Positions 1 to 13,304 of a DNA stretch of 64,000 nucleotides are shown piece after piece. The notes under the pieces are model-generated. The model was given only the letters and a program-made list of their open reading frames with translations, searched no databases and was not told the DNA's origin. The stretch spans positions 233,200-297,199 of the forward strand of contig JACKJV010000004.1 in the NCBI GenBank assembly GCA_020637775.1, read 5' to 3'. The position numbers and the translations under genes are program-made. The DNA comes from Brucellaceae bacterium. Its GTDB lineage: Bacteria > Pseudomonadota > Alphaproteobacteria > Rhizobiales > Rhizobiaceae. Position 1 is the first letter of the stretch, and each line of letters starts with the position of its first letter.

Positions 1-1026
1 GTCAATGTTTCCGCCGGCCGCCTGAGAAGCGAGATTTTTGCCGCGACCGTCAACCTGGGTGGCGAAGAGGTGGATGCCGGTGACATTCGCAAGGTGCTGA
101 ACGCCGGCGCACGTCAGGCCCAGGCGGTGGAGCGCCAGGTCATCCACTCCCTTCCCACGGGATATGCCCTGGACAGCGAGCGCGGCATTCATGATCCGCT
201 CGGCATGATCGGCGATACGCTCGGCGTCGAGATGCATGTCATGACCGGAGATGCCGCGCCGTTGCGCAATCTGGAGCTGGCCGTCAATCGCTGTCATCTG
301 TCGGTCGAGCGCATGGTTGCCACACCCTATGCCAGCGGTCTGGCGGCACTCGTCAACGACGAGACCGAAATGGGCGCTGCCTGCATCGATATCGGCGGTG
401 GCACGATGACGATGTCCGTCTTTGCCAACGGACGTTTCGTGCATGGCGATTCCATTCCCATGGGCGGGCGGCATATCACCATGGATTTGGCGCGTGGCCT
501 GTCGACTCGGGTCGACTCGGCGGAGCGGTTGAAGGCAATGCAGGGTTCCGCCCTGCCAAGTGCGGCGGATGATCGCGACGTCGTCATGATCCCGGCGATC
601 AACGATGGTGGCAGCGAGAATGAAGAAGGGCAGCAGGTGCCGCGCGCGATCATGACGCGCATCATCCGGGCGCGTACGGAAGAAATGCTGGAGCATGTCC
701 GGGACCGGCTGAATGCATCAGGCTTCGGCGCTGTTGTCGGCCGCCGGGTGGTGCTGACGGGTGGCGGTTCCCAACTCAATGGCCTGCCGGAGGTTGCCCG
801 CAGGATTCTGGGGCGGAACGTACGGGTCGGCAGACCGCTCGGCGTCGCCGGCCTTCCGGCGGCTGCCAAGGGGCCTGCGTTTTCGGCGGCTGTTGGCCTG
901 ATGATCTATCCCCAGGTTGCAGGACTGGAGACCAGTGCAATGAAGCATTCCAGGTGGAGCCGGAAGTTGACCGGTACTGGCGGCCGGTTGAGCCGGATGG
1001 GGCAATGGCTGAGGGAAAACCTCTAG
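1..1026 (+). CDS. ftsA: Cell division protein FtsA, 3' part (5' end outside window)
   Basis: Actin-like ATPase that tethers FtsZ filaments to the inner membrane and recruits later division proteins. The frame is open from base 1, so the first residues seen are already inside the protein and the start is missing. Actin-fold signatures are visible: [12 protein letters not shown] at about 388-423 (phosphate-binding loop) and [13 protein letters not shown] at about 754-792 (adenosine-binding region). The last residues, [14 protein letters not shown], form the short amphipathic membrane-targeting helix typical of FtsA. ftsZ follows in the same orientation after 86 bases, the standard arrangement at the end of the dcw cluster. 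The identity is firm from family motifs and context. Confidence 0.95.
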   Translation, partial: VNVSAGRLRSEIFAATVNLGGEEVDAGDIRKVLNAGARQAQAVERQVIHSLPTGYALDSERGIHDPLGMIGDTLGVEMHVMTGDAAPLRNLELAVNRCHLSVERMVATPYASGLAALVNDETEMGAACIDIGGGTMTMSVFANGRFVHGDSIPMGGRHITMDLARGLSTRVDSAERLKAMQGSALPSAADDRDVVMIPAINDGGSENEEGQQVPRAIMTRIIRARTEEMLEHVRDRLNASGFGAVVGRRVVLTGGGSQLNGLPEVARRILGRNVRVGRPLGVAGLPAAAKGPAFSAAVGLMIYPQVAGLETSAMKHSRWSRKLTGTGGRLSRMGQWLRENL

Positions 1027-1112
1027 GCGAAATACGGGGGCGGCGAGCCCTCAGAGAAACAGGCCGCATCGGCACGCGGCGGCGAGACGGAAAGGCGGAC
1101 AAGGACAGGACC

Positions 1113-2840
1113 ATGAGCATCAATCTTCAAAAACCCGACATCACAGAACTGAAGCCCCGTATCACCGTGTTCGGTGTAGGAGGCGGTGGCGGCAATGCCG
1201 TCAACAACATGATCACCGCCGGTTTGCGCGGCGTTGAGTTCGTTGTCGCGAATACCGACGCGCAGGCCCTGACCATGTCCAAGGCGGAGCGCCTCATCCA
1301 GCTTGGCGCCCATGTCACGGAAGGGCTTGGGGCAGGCTCGCAGCCGGAAGTGGGCCGCGCGGCGGCGGAAGAATGCATCGACGAGATCGTCGATCACCTG
1401 TCCAATACGCATATGTGCTTCGTCACGGCCGGCATGGGTGGCGGTACCGGGACCGGGGCTGCGCCCGTGGTCGCGCAAGCAGCGCGCGAGAAGGGCATTC
1501 TCACGGTTGGAGTCGTGACCAAGCCCTTCCACTTCGAGGGCCAGCGACGCATGCGGCTGGCCGACAACGGTATCGAGGAGTTGCAGAAATGCGTCGATAC
1601 CCTGATCGTCATTCCGAACCAGAACCTGTTCCGCATCGCCAACGAGAAGACCACGTTCGCCGACGCTTTCGCGATGGCGGATCAGGTGCTCTATTCCGGC
1701 GTGGCCTGCATCACCGACCTGATGGTGAAGGAAGGTCTCATCAACCTCGATTTTGCCGACGTTCGCTCGGTCATGCGCGAGATGGGCAAGGCGATGATGG
1801 GCACCGGCGAGGCGTCCGGTGAGGGCAGGGCGATGGCCGCCGCAGAGGCGGCGATTGCAAACCCGCTGCTCGATGAATCGTCGATGAAGGGCGCCCAGGG
1901 GCTTCTCATCTCCATCACAGGCGGCCGCGACCTGACGCTCTACGAGGTCGACGAGGCGGCAACCCGCATCCGCGAGGAGGTCGACCAAGACGCCAACATC
2001 ATTCTGGGCGCCACGTTTGACGAGGATCTGGAAGGCGTGATTCGTGTTTCGGTCGTCGCGACCGGTATCGAGAATACGGCTGGTACAGCAAAGGCACTGC
2101 CGAACGAGGTTCGCACCATGGCGCGGCCGGTTCAGCAGCCGGCTGCTGCTGCGCCGACCCAGGCACCTGCACCGCAGCCGCAGGTTCGTCCGCAGCCGGC
2201 GGCCGCACAAGCGCCGCGGCAGGCACAGGTCGATCCCGTGGCTTCAGCCATTGCCCGTGCCGAATCGGAATTCGCCACGCAACCGGAAGCGGACGATTTC
2301 CGTCCCGCCAGCCGGTTGTTCCAGGGGCAGCCCGAAGCGTCGCAGCCTGTCGTGGCAAGGCAGGCGACGGCGCAGGCACCGGCTGGCCCGGTGCGCGATC
2401 ATGTTGCTGAAACGCCAGCGACCCCTGCGGCCCCGGCGCCGCAGCCGGCTCCCGCTGCCGCCGCGCCCCGCATGCCGCGGGTCGAGGATTTTCCGCCGGT
2501 GGTGAAGGCGGAAATGGAGGCACGCAACAATGCGCCTGCCATGGATCATGAAGAGCGTGGCCCCATGGGATTGCTGAAGCGGCTGACAAACGGCCTTTCG
2601 CGGCGCGAAGATGAACCTTCCGCCTCCCTGAAGCCCGCAACTGAAACCACTGCTCCCCGTGAGCCGCAGCTTCGCCAGGCTGCGCCGGAAATGCGCCGTG
2701 CTGGGCATCAGGAGTCACAGCTCTACGCACCGCGCAGCGGCCAGCATGACGGCAACGGGAGAATCGTGCCCGCCGCGCATTCGGCGCAGGACGACGACCA
2801 GCTTGAAATCCCGGCATTCTTGCGCCGGCAGGCCAACTGA
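1113..2840 (+). CDS. ftsZ: Cell division protein FtsZ, long rhizobial form
   Basis: Tubulin-like GTPase that forms the cytokinetic ring. The ATG at 1113 gives 575 residues starting [10 protein letters not shown]; frames open further upstream lack family similarity. The GTP-binding motif GGGTGTG is at residues 109-115 and the T7 synergy loop NLDFADV at 211-217. The globular domain ends near residue 320 and is followed by an unusually long Pro/Ala/Gln-rich disordered linker of about 240 residues. The C-terminus [16 protein letters not shown] is the conserved peptide that binds FtsA and other partners. Enteric FtsZ is about 380 residues; the extra length is the linker, as in other Rhizobiales. 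Probably cotranscribed with ftsA. Confidence 0.97.
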   Translation: MSINLQKPDITELKPRITVFGVGGGGGNAVNNMITAGLRGVEFVVANTDAQALTMSKAERLIQLGAHVTEGLGAGSQPEVGRAAAEECIDEIVDHLSNTHMCFVTAGMGGGTGTGAAPVVAQAAREKGILTVGVVTKPFHFEGQRRMRLADNGIEELQKCVDTLIVIPNQNLFRIANEKTTFADAFAMADQVLYSGVACITDLMVKEGLINLDFADVRSVMREMGKAMMGTGEASGEGRAMAAAEAAIANPLLDESSMKGAQGLLISITGGRDLTLYEVDEAATRIREEVDQDANIILGATFDEDLEGVIRVSVVATGIENTAGTAKALPNEVRTMARPVQQPAAAAPTQAPAPQPQVRPQPAAAQAPRQAQVDPVASAIARAESEFATQPEADDFRPASRLFQGQPEASQPVVARQATAQAPAGPVRDHVAETPATPAAPAPQPAPAAAAPRMPRVEDFPPVVKAEMEARNNAPAMDHEERGPMGLLKRLTNGLSRREDEPSASLKPATETTAPREPQLRQAAPEMRRAGHQESQLYAPRSGQHDGNGRIVPAAHSAQDDDQLEIPAFLRRQAN

Positions 2841-2870
2841 TCGCGTTCCCTTGCGTTTCAGATAGCGTGA

Positions 2871-2898
2871 CAAGGGCGGCAAGAAATTGCCGCCCTTG
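2871..2898 (+). terminator. Stem-loop after ftsZ, probable terminator
   Basis: A perfect 12-bp inverted repeat (2871-2882 with 2887-2898) closes a GAAA tetraloop 30 bases after the ftsZ stop. No T-run follows, so this is a strong hairpin but not a textbook intrinsic terminator. It probably separates ftsA-ftsZ from lpxC. The remaining 190 bases before lpxC hold no gene that I can support and presumably carry the lpxC promoter. Confidence 0.5.
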
Positions 2899-3088
2899 CT
2901 GCGATTGCCTCGTGAAATCAGTGAGATAGACGCCGAGAGGCATCCGTTGCCAAGCGTTACAAAAAGTAAGAAACCGTGATTTGGTTTGGCTGTAGCGACA
3001 CAGTAATGTCTCTCCCGATCAGGCGGGGGTCGCAGCCGATGTTGGGGATCGCTGCGAGCCTGTTAACACACACAAGTTTCTCCGCTTC

Positions 3089-4069
3089 ATGCGCGGCGAA
3101 GCTATCGTGCAGGGGTCAAGGGGCACAGTCTTGTCGGATTTCCAGAAAACCCTGAAATCTCGCGTTTCACTCAGCGGTATCGGCGTTCACAGCGGCAAGC
3201 CCGTCACCATACATTGCCAGCCGGCGGATCCGGATACGGGAATTGTCTTTCATCGCGCTGACAAGAATGGCGAGGTTTTTGAAATCAAGGCCTTGGCATC
3301 CGAAGTCGGTGCGACGGACCTTGCGACGGTCCTTGGCAATCCGGCCGGTGTCTTCGTTGCCACCGTCGAACATCTCATGGCGGCCCTGTATGGCATGGGT
3401 ATCGACAACCTCGCGATCGAAATCGATGGTCCGGAAGTGCCGATTCTCGATGGCAGTTCCATTTGCTTCGTTGATGCTTTCGAACAAGTGGGTCTCGTCA
3501 GCCAGGCAGCCAAGCGTCGTTTCATTCGTGTCGTGAAACCGGTTCGCGTGGAAAACGGTCCGTCCTGGGCTGAGTTCCGCCCCTTTGACGGCACGCGATT
3601 CGAGGTGGAGATCGACTTCGACAGCCCGGCCATCGGCCGTCAGGCATTCGGCGCTGACATGACCCCGGAGACCTTCCGGCGCGAGGTATCGCGGGCGCGC
3701 ACGTTTGGTTTCATGAAGGATGTCGAGCGCCTTTGGGCGGCTGGATATGCCCTGGGTTCTTCTCTGGAGAATTCCGTCGTGATCGGTGACGATCACAAGG
3801 TCATCAACATGGAAGGTCTGCGCTATCCGGATGAGTTTGTCCGCCACAAGACGCTGGATGCCCTTGGAGACCTCGCCTTGGCCGGTGCGCGCATTCTTGG
3901 TTGTTTCCGTTCATTCCGTGGTGGCCACAAGCTGAATGCCCGGGCGCTGCGCACCCTGTTGAGCGACGAATCGGCGTTCGAAATTGTCGAGACCAATCGC
4001 AGATCTGTCGGCCGGGGAGCGGAACTGGTTGCCGTGCGGGCCCCGGTTCATGCGCCCTGGGTACTCTGA
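3089..4069 (+). CDS. lpxC: UDP-3-O-acyl-N-acetylglucosamine deacetylase LpxC
   Basis: Zinc amidase catalysing the committed step of lipid A synthesis in the cytoplasm. The N-terminal SRVSLSGIGVHSGKPV, the zinc-binding motif HKTLD (residues 253-257 from the ATG at 3089) and the catalytic-loop GGHKLNARALRTLL are all present. The first ATG gives 326 residues. A TTG at 3131, seven bases after AGGGG, gives a 312-residue protein closer to most family members, so the start is uncertain between these two. It follows ftsZ, as usual in Rhizobiales. lpxC is essential and its product is a known antibiotic target. Confidence 0.95.
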   Translation: MRGEAIVQGSRGTVLSDFQKTLKSRVSLSGIGVHSGKPVTIHCQPADPDTGIVFHRADKNGEVFEIKALASEVGATDLATVLGNPAGVFVATVEHLMAALYGMGIDNLAIEIDGPEVPILDGSSICFVDAFEQVGLVSQAAKRRFIRVVKPVRVENGPSWAEFRPFDGTRFEVEIDFDSPAIGRQAFGADMTPETFRREVSRARTFGFMKDVERLWAAGYALGSSLENSVVIGDDHKVINMEGLRYPDEFVRHKTLDALGDLALAGARILGCFRSFRGGHKLNARALRTLLSDESAFEIVETNRRSVGRGAELVAVRAPVHAPWVL

Positions 4070-4228
4070 CTTCCCTATCCATGTGCGCGAGGCGGAATTC
4101 GTCCAAAGGACGGCGTTTCGTTTTTGCGCCACATTGTTGAGCGATTGGCGTCGGACGGCATTGCCGCTCATGCGGTGATATGTTTAATGGCGATGGTGAC
4201 GTTATCGCTCTACCGGCAGGACAGATGC

Positions 4229-5101
4229 ATGGCTCTTGTATTCTCTCGTAAGGACGCGTCGCGGTCGTTGCTGCGGCCCGCGTTTCTGGCTTTGGCCTGT
4301 GCTCCTTTTCTGCTGGCGGGTTGTTCGTCGGACGACGATATCGATCTGTCGACCTATGTGGAGCAAACCGATCCGGCCGATCAGCTCTACAACCAGGGCC
4401 TGGCCAATCTGGAAGCCGGCAGGCTTGGTGAAGCATCGGCCAAGTTCACGGCGGTCGACCGACAGCATCCCTATTCCGAGTACGCGCGCAAATCGCTCGT
4501 CATGAACGCGTTTACCCAGTACCGGCAGGGCAATCACGACGAGTCCATCAACAGCGCAAAGCGATACCTGACGCTTTATCCGAATACCGAAGACGCGGCG
4601 TATGCGCAGTATATTGTCGGCTTGAACTATTTCCGTCAGGTTCGCAACGTGACACAGGACCAGCGTGAAACAAAGCTGATGATCCAGGCGATGAACGAGG
4701 TCGTGGAGCGCTGGCCGGACTCCGAATATGCGCCGGACGCCGAGACAAAGATCCGCTTTGGCCGCGACCAGCTCGCCGGCAAGGAAATGCAGGTCGGCCG
4801 GTACTACCTCGAGCGCCGCGAGTATATCGCGGCCATCAAGCGGTTCCGGACCGTGGTCGAGGAATTCTCGAACACGCGGCATATTGAAGAGGCGCTTGCT
4901 CGGCTGACTGAAGCCTATCTTGCCATGGGAATCGTGCATGAGGCGCAAACCGCCGCCGCTGTGCTGGGTCACAATTACCCGGATTCCAACTGGTACAAGG
5001 ATGCCTATACGTTGCTGGAGAAGGGTGGCTATTCGCCTGAGGAAAATCAGGGCTCCTGGATTTCCCGTGCAGCACGCCGACTGACAGCAAGCGCGAGCTG
5101 A
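4229..5101 (+). CDS. bamD: Outer membrane assembly lipoprotein BamD (ComL family)
   Basis: Lipoprotein subunit of the BAM complex that inserts beta-barrel proteins into the outer membrane. The ATG at 4229 is preceded by AGGA with 7-base spacing and gives 290 residues. The start is a signal peptide ending in the lipobox LLAGC, followed by an acidic SSDDD stretch and tetratricopeptide-like repeats ([20 protein letters not shown], then repeats with the pattern of tandem helix pairs). The upstream ATG at 4124 in the same frame would bury the signal peptide and is unlikely. About 160 bases separate it from lpxC. recN begins 11 bases after the stop, so the two are probably cotranscribed. Confidence 0.92.
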   Translation: MALVFSRKDASRSLLRPAFLALACAPFLLAGCSSDDDIDLSTYVEQTDPADQLYNQGLANLEAGRLGEASAKFTAVDRQHPYSEYARKSLVMNAFTQYRQGNHDESINSAKRYLTLYPNTEDAAYAQYIVGLNYFRQVRNVTQDQRETKLMIQAMNEVVERWPDSEYAPDAETKIRFGRDQLAGKEMQVGRYYLERREYIAAIKRFRTVVEEFSNTRHIEEALARLTEAYLAMGIVHEAQTAAAVLGHNYPDSNWYKDAYTLLEKGGYSPEENQGSWISRAARRLTASAS

Positions 5102-5112
5102 TACGGCGGGCC

Positions 5113-6786
5113 ATGCTCTGCCAACTTTCGATCCGCGACATCGTTCTGATCGAACGGCTCGATATCGAGTTTTCCGCAGGTCTTTCCGTGCTGACGGGCG
5201 AGACCGGTGCGGGCAAATCGATCCTGCTCGATTCCTTGTCGCTTGCCCTGGGCGCACGAGGCGATGCGTCGCTCGTTCGTCACGGCGCTTCCCAGGGCCA
5301 GGTTACCGCTGTCTTCGACGTGCCTGCCAGCCATCCAGCCCGGACAATCCTTGCCGCCAACGAAATTTCCGATGACGGGGACATCATCCTGCGGCGCGTC
5401 CAGAACGCGGACGGGCGAACCCGTGTCTTCGTGAACGATCAGGCAGCGAGCGTTGCGTTGATGCGCCAGGTGGGACTGGCACTGGTTGAAATCCACGGCC
5501 AGCACGATGATCGCGCGCTCGTGGATCCGGCGGCGCACCGTGCGCTGCTTGATGCTTTCGGCGGGCATTCCGGCGATGCTGAAAAGGTGGCGAATGCACA
5601 TGCTGCATGGAGAAAGGCCGAGGCTGCCTTGCGCAAGCATCGCCAGAAAGTGGAGGAGGCAGCCCGGGAAGCCGATTACCTGCGCGCTTCCGTGGCAGAG
5701 CTCGAAACGCTGGACCCGCAGCCGGGTGAGGAGACCGCGCTTGCCGATGAACGGGCGAGCATGATGCGTGCCGAGAAGATCGCAGTCGAAATTGCCGATG
5801 CCCAGTCGGCGCTATCGGGCGACGGTTCGCCAATACCGCAGCTTTCTGCCCTTTTGCGGCGCCTTGAGCGCAAGTCGGCCGAAGTGCCGGGCATGCTCGA
5901 TGACGTTCTGAAATCGCTGGACGAAGCGCTCATCTCGCTCGACGCTGCGTCGCAGGGGATCGACGAGGCGATGCGGGCTACCGAATACGACCCGCGGCGG
6001 CTGGAAGAGGCGGAAGAACGGCTCTTTGCGTTGCGCGCTGCCGGTCGCAAGTTCAACATGCCGGTGGACCGGTTGGCTGAACTGCGCGACAGCATGGCGG
6101 CGGATCTGGCTGATCTTGATGCGGGCGCTGAACGTTTGCCGCAACTCGAAACGGCGGCGAGCGAAGCGCTTGCGGTCTATGACCGACTTGCCGCCCGATT
6201 GTCGGAGCGTCGTCGGGCAAGCGCATCGGTCTTGGCCAGTGCGGTGATGGCGGAGTTGCCGGCGCTCCGGCTCGAACGGGCCGAATTCATCGTGCAGGTG
6301 ACGAGCGACCCGCAGAACCGGGCGGCCGAAGGTTGCGATACGGTCGAGTTCTGGGTCCGGACCAATCCCGGCACCCGGCCGGGCCCGATGATGAAGGTCG
6401 CGTCCGGAGGCGAGTTGTCCCGGTTCCTGCTGGCGCTGAAGGTGGCGCTTGCCGATCGCGGTTCGGCCCCGACGCTCGTGTTCGACGAGATTGACACCGG
6501 TGTCGGCGGGGCGGTTGCCGATGCCATCGGCCAACGTCTCTCTCGCCTTGCACAGACGGTGCAGGTTCTCTCGGTCACCCATGCGCCGCAGGTGGCTGCA
6601 CGCGCCACGACCCATTACCTTATCGCCAAGGGTGGCGATGGCGAACGGGTGGCGACGCGGATTTCGGTGATGAACCAGGATGAGCGGGCAGAGGAACTGG
6701 CCCGCATGCTGGCCGGCGCGACGGTTACCGATGAGGCGAGGGCGGCGGCCGGACGGTTGTTGCGCGAGAATGCACAGGTGAAATGA
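5113..6786 (+). CDS. recN: DNA repair protein RecN
   Basis: SMC-like ATPase acting in double-strand break repair. The 557 residues have the expected split-ATPase layout: Walker A GETGAGKS at residues 29-36, a central coiled-coil segment rich in Glu/Ala/Arg, then the ABC signature region ASGGELSRFLLALK and Walker B TLVFDEIDTGVGG near the C-terminus. The start MLCQLSIRDIVLIERL matches the family N-terminus. It lies directly after bamD, the common Rhizobiales order, and is followed by ligA. The frame stays open past the stop codon for 77 codons up to the ligA start (see findings). Confidence 0.96.
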   Translation: MLCQLSIRDIVLIERLDIEFSAGLSVLTGETGAGKSILLDSLSLALGARGDASLVRHGASQGQVTAVFDVPASHPARTILAANEISDDGDIILRRVQNADGRTRVFVNDQAASVALMRQVGLALVEIHGQHDDRALVDPAAHRALLDAFGGHSGDAEKVANAHAAWRKAEAALRKHRQKVEEAAREADYLRASVAELETLDPQPGEETALADERASMMRAEKIAVEIADAQSALSGDGSPIPQLSALLRRLERKSAEVPGMLDDVLKSLDEALISLDAASQGIDEAMRATEYDPRRLEEAEERLFALRAAGRKFNMPVDRLAELRDSMAADLADLDAGAERLPQLETAASEALAVYDRLAARLSERRRASASVLASAVMAELPALRLERAEFIVQVTSDPQNRAAEGCDTVEFWVRTNPGTRPGPMMKVASGGELSRFLLALKVALADRGSAPTLVFDEIDTGVGGAVADAIGQRLSRLAQTVQVLSVTHAPQVAARATTHYLIAKGGDGERVATRISVMNQDERAEELARMLAGATVTDEARAAAGRLLRENAQVK

Positions 6787-9800
<3,014 letters not shown>

Positions 9801-9883
9801 GCCATCCCTTCAGGCATGCTTGTGGTTCACATCAGAACTATTGGCGTGACAGGTCAGGAAGGCTGTCCTATCGTCCGGCCACC

Positions 9884-10618
9884 ATGAGCAATTTGACGAA
9901 TTCCAACCCCGACAGAACCGAAATCATCGACGGTCTGAAGGCCAGCATGCCCGTCGTTCTTTCTTCCATGCCCTTCGGGCTGCTGTTCGGGGCGATTGCA
10001 GTCAAGAACGGCTTTTCCACCTTCGAAGCCGTGTTCATGAGCGCTACGATCTTTGCGGGCGCCAGTCAGATGGTTGGCCTTGAGCTCTTCGGCACGACAG
10101 TTGCGCCCTGGCTGATCGTGCTCTCGATTTTCGCGGTGAATTTCCGCCATGTGCTCTATTCGGCGGCGATCGGGCGGATGTTGCGGCCATGGGGCACGGT
10201 GCGGATGGCGGTTGCATTCTTCCTGCTTGTCGACCCGCAGTTCGCGGAAACCGAACGGCGCCGGGAGAGGGGCAGCAAGGTCACATGGCGCTGGTACATC
10301 TCGATGGGATTGCCGGTTTATGTGTTCTGGATCGCGGATACCTGGGTTGGGGCGAGTTTTGGCAACCTGATATCCGATCCCCATGCGCTGGGACTCGACT
10401 TTGTCCTGCCCATGTATTTCCTGATCATGGTCATGGGCTTCCGCAAGCGCAAGAGCTTCATTCCCGTGGTCCTGAGCAGCGGCATTTGTGCGGTCCTGGC
10501 GGAAAACCTCGTCGGTTCCCCGTGGCATGTATCCATCGGCGCCCTGGCGGGAATTGCCGTTGCCATGGCCATGCCGATTCCGAAAGACGAGGCGGCATCG
10601 GACCCGGTGAACCGATGA
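9884..10618 (+). CDS. azlC: AzlC-family branched-chain amino acid exporter, large subunit
   Basis: Membrane protein of 244 residues with the AzlC hallmark near the N-terminus (GLKASMPVVLSSMPFGLLFGAIAVKNGFS) and FAGASQMVGLELF, followed by several hydrophobic helices. AzlC pairs with a small AzlD subunit to export branched-chain amino acids or related compounds; that substrate is inferred from the family, not shown here. The ATG at 9884 follows an 83-base gap after DUF2461. The azlD start overlaps the stop (ATGA at 10615-10618), a typical two-gene exporter unit. Confidence 0.9.
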   Translation: MSNLTNSNPDRTEIIDGLKASMPVVLSSMPFGLLFGAIAVKNGFSTFEAVFMSATIFAGASQMVGLELFGTTVAPWLIVLSIFAVNFRHVLYSAAIGRMLRPWGTVRMAVAFFLLVDPQFAETERRRERGSKVTWRWYISMGLPVYVFWIADTWVGASFGNLISDPHALGLDFVLPMYFLIMVMGFRKRKSFIPVVLSSGICAVLAENLVGSPWHVSIGALAGIAVAMAMPIPKDEAASDPVNR

Positions 10619-10911
10619 GCACGATTTTCTGGATCACCATCGCAGGCGCCCTCGCCACCTATGCCACGCGCATCGGTGGCCACATCGTTCTGTCCCGCTT
10701 CGAGCGAATCCCCCGCCGGGTAGACCGGGCACTCAACGCTGTGCCTGCTGCCGTGCTGACAACCCTTGTCGCACCGTCCTTGATGAAGGGCGACTGGCGT
10801 GAAGCGCTGACGCTTGCCTTCGTGGCAGCGGCAACCTTGCGCCTGCCCGGACTTGCCGTGTTTGCCGCCGGGTGGGCGCTGATCATCGGGTTCAGGCAGA
10901 TCGGGGGCTGA
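10615..10911 (+). CDS. azlD: AzlD-family small subunit of branched-chain amino acid exporter
   Basis: A 98-residue membrane protein with about four hydrophobic segments. The conserved TYATRIGGHIVLSRFERIPRRVDRALNAVPAAVLTTLVAP is the AzlD signature. It partners with the overlapping azlC product. Its last 20 bases overlap, in convergent orientation, the 3' end of the aminopeptidase P gene, so transcription of the two genes collides at this point. Confidence 0.9.
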   Translation: MSTIFWITIAGALATYATRIGGHIVLSRFERIPRRVDRALNAVPAAVLTTLVAPSLMKGDWREALTLAFVAAATLRLPGLAVFAAGWALIIGFRQIGG

Positions 10912-12757
10912 CAGGATCCTGCAGCGGGGCGCAGGCTGCCTGCAGCCAGTCGCGATCGGGCTGTTCCAGTGCCGGTGCGATCCGGTCAAGCACCTGCGCA
11001 TGGTAGGAATCGAGCCAGCCGATCTCTTCGTGTGACAACATAGAAACGACGATCATCCTGCGGTCGAACGGGCAGAGTGTCAGCGTTTCGAAGCCGTGCA
11101 TCGGGATTTCGCCACCCGGCAGTTCCTCAACTGGCGTCACCGCAACCAGGTTTTCAAGGCGGATGCCGTAGTGGCCGGGCTTGTAGTATCCCGGTTCATT
11201 GGAAAGGATCATGCCTTCCAGAAGGGCCTGGGTTCCCGTGCGGGCGATGCGCTGAGGTCCCTCGTGAACGGAAAGATAGGATCCCACGCCATGGCCGGTG
11301 CCATGGGCGAAATCCACGCCGGCCTTCCAATGTGCCGCGCGCGCGAGCGGGTCGATGTCGCAGCCGCGTGTCCCGGAAGGAAACCGGATGTCGGAGACAG
11401 CAATGAGTCCTTTGAGCACGATGGTGTAGCGCTCACGCATTTCGGCAGTCGGCTCACCCACGGGCACAGTGCGCGTGATATCGGTGGTGCCGTCCTCGTA
11501 CTGACCTCCGGAATCGACCAGGTAGAGTTCGCCGCGTGTCAGTGTGCGGCAAGACAGGTTGGTCACGCGATAGTGCATGATCGAGCCGTTCGGGCCGGCG
11601 CCGGATATCGTGTCAAATGACACATCCTTGAGTGGCATCTGCGCTTCCTGACCGGCAAGCACACGGGCGCTTTCCAGCGCCACGACTGCGCTCGTTTCCG
11701 TCACGGTGCCGGGTTCCTGGCGGTCGAGCCAGGCCAGAAACCGGGCCATGGCAACACCGTCGCGGCGGTGTGCAGCCCTGGCGCCTTGCAGTTCTGTCGG
11801 GTTTTTGCAGGCCCGGGGGAGGCGGGCCGGATCAGGCATCGGAACATACCGGCCACCGTTTTCGCTTACCAGGGCGTATAACTTCGCTGCGGCCATCTGC
11901 GGATCCAGACCGATCGATTTGCCCTGGCGAGCCAATTCGACCATGGCTTCATCGAGTTCGGAAGGCGGCCGGATGCTGCACAATTGCGTCAAATACGCTT
12001 CGACCGCGGTCGACATCTTCCGCTTGTCCATGAAGAGCTGATGATTGCCTTTGGCTGTAACGATCGCAAAACCCAACGCCAGCGGCGTATGAGGAACATC
12101 GGAACCGCGGATATTGAATGCCCATGCCAGGGACGATGGATCTGTCAGGACGCAGGCATCGGCCCCGGCTTCGCTTATTTCATTCGCCAAGGCGGCAAGC
12201 TTGTCGCGTGCCAGAACGCCGGCTCGTTCTATTGGATGAAGGACAACCGGCTCAAGGGGGGGAGCAGGGCGATCAAGGCGAATGGCGTCGACCGGATTGA
12301 ACTCAAGCATGACGAGTTCGCCGCCCGCGTCCTCCAAAGCCGTTCGAAGCCGCTCCGCCTCGCCGATCGTGTGGAGCCAAGGATCAATTCCAAGACGGTC
12401 GCCTCTCTTCCAGTGCGTCCGGATCCATCTGGGCGGGGGATTTGAGACGAGGTCCTGATAGTCGAACAGGTGAGGATCGGTCTGCAGCCGCACTTGTTCC
12501 GTATAGCGGCCATCAACGAACATGGCCGCATTGGATCGGCCGACATATGCCAAACCGGCCGAACCGGTAAATCCGGTCAGCCATGAGAGGCGTTCGGCAT
12601 AGTTGGCGACATATTCGCCCTGGTGCTCATCGGATCTGGGAACCAGAACACCTTGAATGCCATGCTCGGCAAGCAAGGACCGCAATTTCTGCACTCTTTC
12701 GGCTGCGTGTGTCGGATCCGAGGTGCTCTCGAAGGATTGGAAGAGCGGAGAATGCAT
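10892..12757 (-). CDS. pepP: Aminopeptidase P family (Xaa-Pro) M24 metallopeptidase
   Basis: Cytosolic peptidase removing N-terminal residues before proline. The ATG at 12757 has AGGAAA eight bases upstream and gives 621 residues; longer in-frame starts exist but add low-quality sequence. It is a three-domain, eukaryote-like XPNPEP1 layout: two creatinase-N-type domains (GVLVPRSDEHQGEYV near the start; VLTDPSSLAWAFNIRG later) and the pita-bread catalytic domain. Metal ligands are visible as LVDSGGQYEDGTTDITRT (two Asp), HGTGHGVGSYLSVHEGP (His), NEPGYYKPGHYGIRLEN (two Glu). The 3' end overlaps azlD by 20 bases on the opposite strand. Confidence 0.92.
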   Translation of the reverse strand: MHSPLFQSFESTSDPTHAAERVQKLRSLLAEHGIQGVLVPRSDEHQGEYVANYAERLSWLTGFTGSAGLAYVGRSNAAMFVDGRYTEQVRLQTDPHLFDYQDLVSNPPPRWIRTHWKRGDRLGIDPWLHTIGEAERLRTALEDAGGELVMLEFNPVDAIRLDRPAPPLEPVVLHPIERAGVLARDKLAALANEISEAGADACVLTDPSSLAWAFNIRGSDVPHTPLALGFAIVTAKGNHQLFMDKRKMSTAVEAYLTQLCSIRPPSELDEAMVELARQGKSIGLDPQMAAAKLYALVSENGGRYVPMPDPARLPRACKNPTELQGARAAHRRDGVAMARFLAWLDRQEPGTVTETSAVVALESARVLAGQEAQMPLKDVSFDTISGAGPNGSIMHYRVTNLSCRTLTRGELYLVDSGGQYEDGTTDITRTVPVGEPTAEMRERYTIVLKGLIAVSDIRFPSGTRGCDIDPLARAAHWKAGVDFAHGTGHGVGSYLSVHEGPQRIARTGTQALLEGMILSNEPGYYKPGHYGIRLENLVAVTPVEELPGGEIPMHGFETLTLCPFDRRMIVVSMLSHEEIGWLDSYHAQVLDRIAPALEQPDRDWLQAACAPLQDPVSPRSA

Positions 12758-12999
12758 GATGGGCAGTTTCCTGTTCTGGGCGGCCGGCGGACCGCATCCT
12801 TTTCGCGGCGACGGTAAACAAGCCGCGACGGGCTGTCCATCGGTCATGCCCAGCGTTTCATGCTGCGCTGCAGTATTTTTCTTTCGCATATGCACAACAC
12901 GCAAGGGTGCCATGCAGCAATGGCTCTGGTTGGAGGCGGGGAAGGGGCCTATCTCTTTGTCAACGATGAATTTTGGTTCAACCCAGTGAGGACAGAACG

Positions 13000-13182
13000 A
13001 TGCCGAACAAGACCCGTGGCTTTTTCCGCAATGCCTATGACGCGATGCTGGAAGCCCGTCAGCGGCAGGCAAACCAGTATGTCAATGGCGCACTGCTGAT
13101 GCTTGATGACGAAACGCTGAAGGCGCGTGGCTATTCCCGTGCCGAACTGCGCCGGAAAGGTTCTTCCGGTTTCTATATCTGA
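13000..13182 (+). CDS. DUF1127-like small protein
   Basis: A 60-residue protein, MPNKTRGFF..., with an Arg-rich N-terminal helix (YDAMLEARQRQANQY) and the motif LLMLDDETLKARGYSRAELR, which resembles the LxxLDDxxLxDIGlSRaEI core of DUF1127 proteins. Small DUF1127 proteins in alphaproteobacteria have been linked to RNA binding and to phosphate and carbon adaptation; that is family knowledge only. The gene stands alone between two minus-strand genes and is followed by a hairpin plus T-run, so it is probably its own transcription unit. Codon use and the downstream terminator support it as real. Confidence 0.75.
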   Translation: MPNKTRGFFRNAYDAMLEARQRQANQYVNGALLMLDDETLKARGYSRAELRRKGSSGFYI

Positions 13183-13209
13183 TCGACCCTAACAGCGGTC
13201 CGAGCACGA

Positions 13210-13234
13210 GGCGGTCCATGGCGGGCCGCCTTTT
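13210..13234 (+). terminator. Intrinsic terminator after the DUF1127-like gene
   Basis: An 8-bp stem with one G-U pair (13210-13217 with 13223-13230), a five-base loop and TTTT directly after, 27 bases beyond the stop codon. Confidence 0.7.
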
Positions 13235-13304
13235 GCTATTTCGGGAAGTCTGCCACGAAGGGGGGAAGGCAGGTGACATCGTCGGCCCTAGAATGAGCGA
13301 GCGG

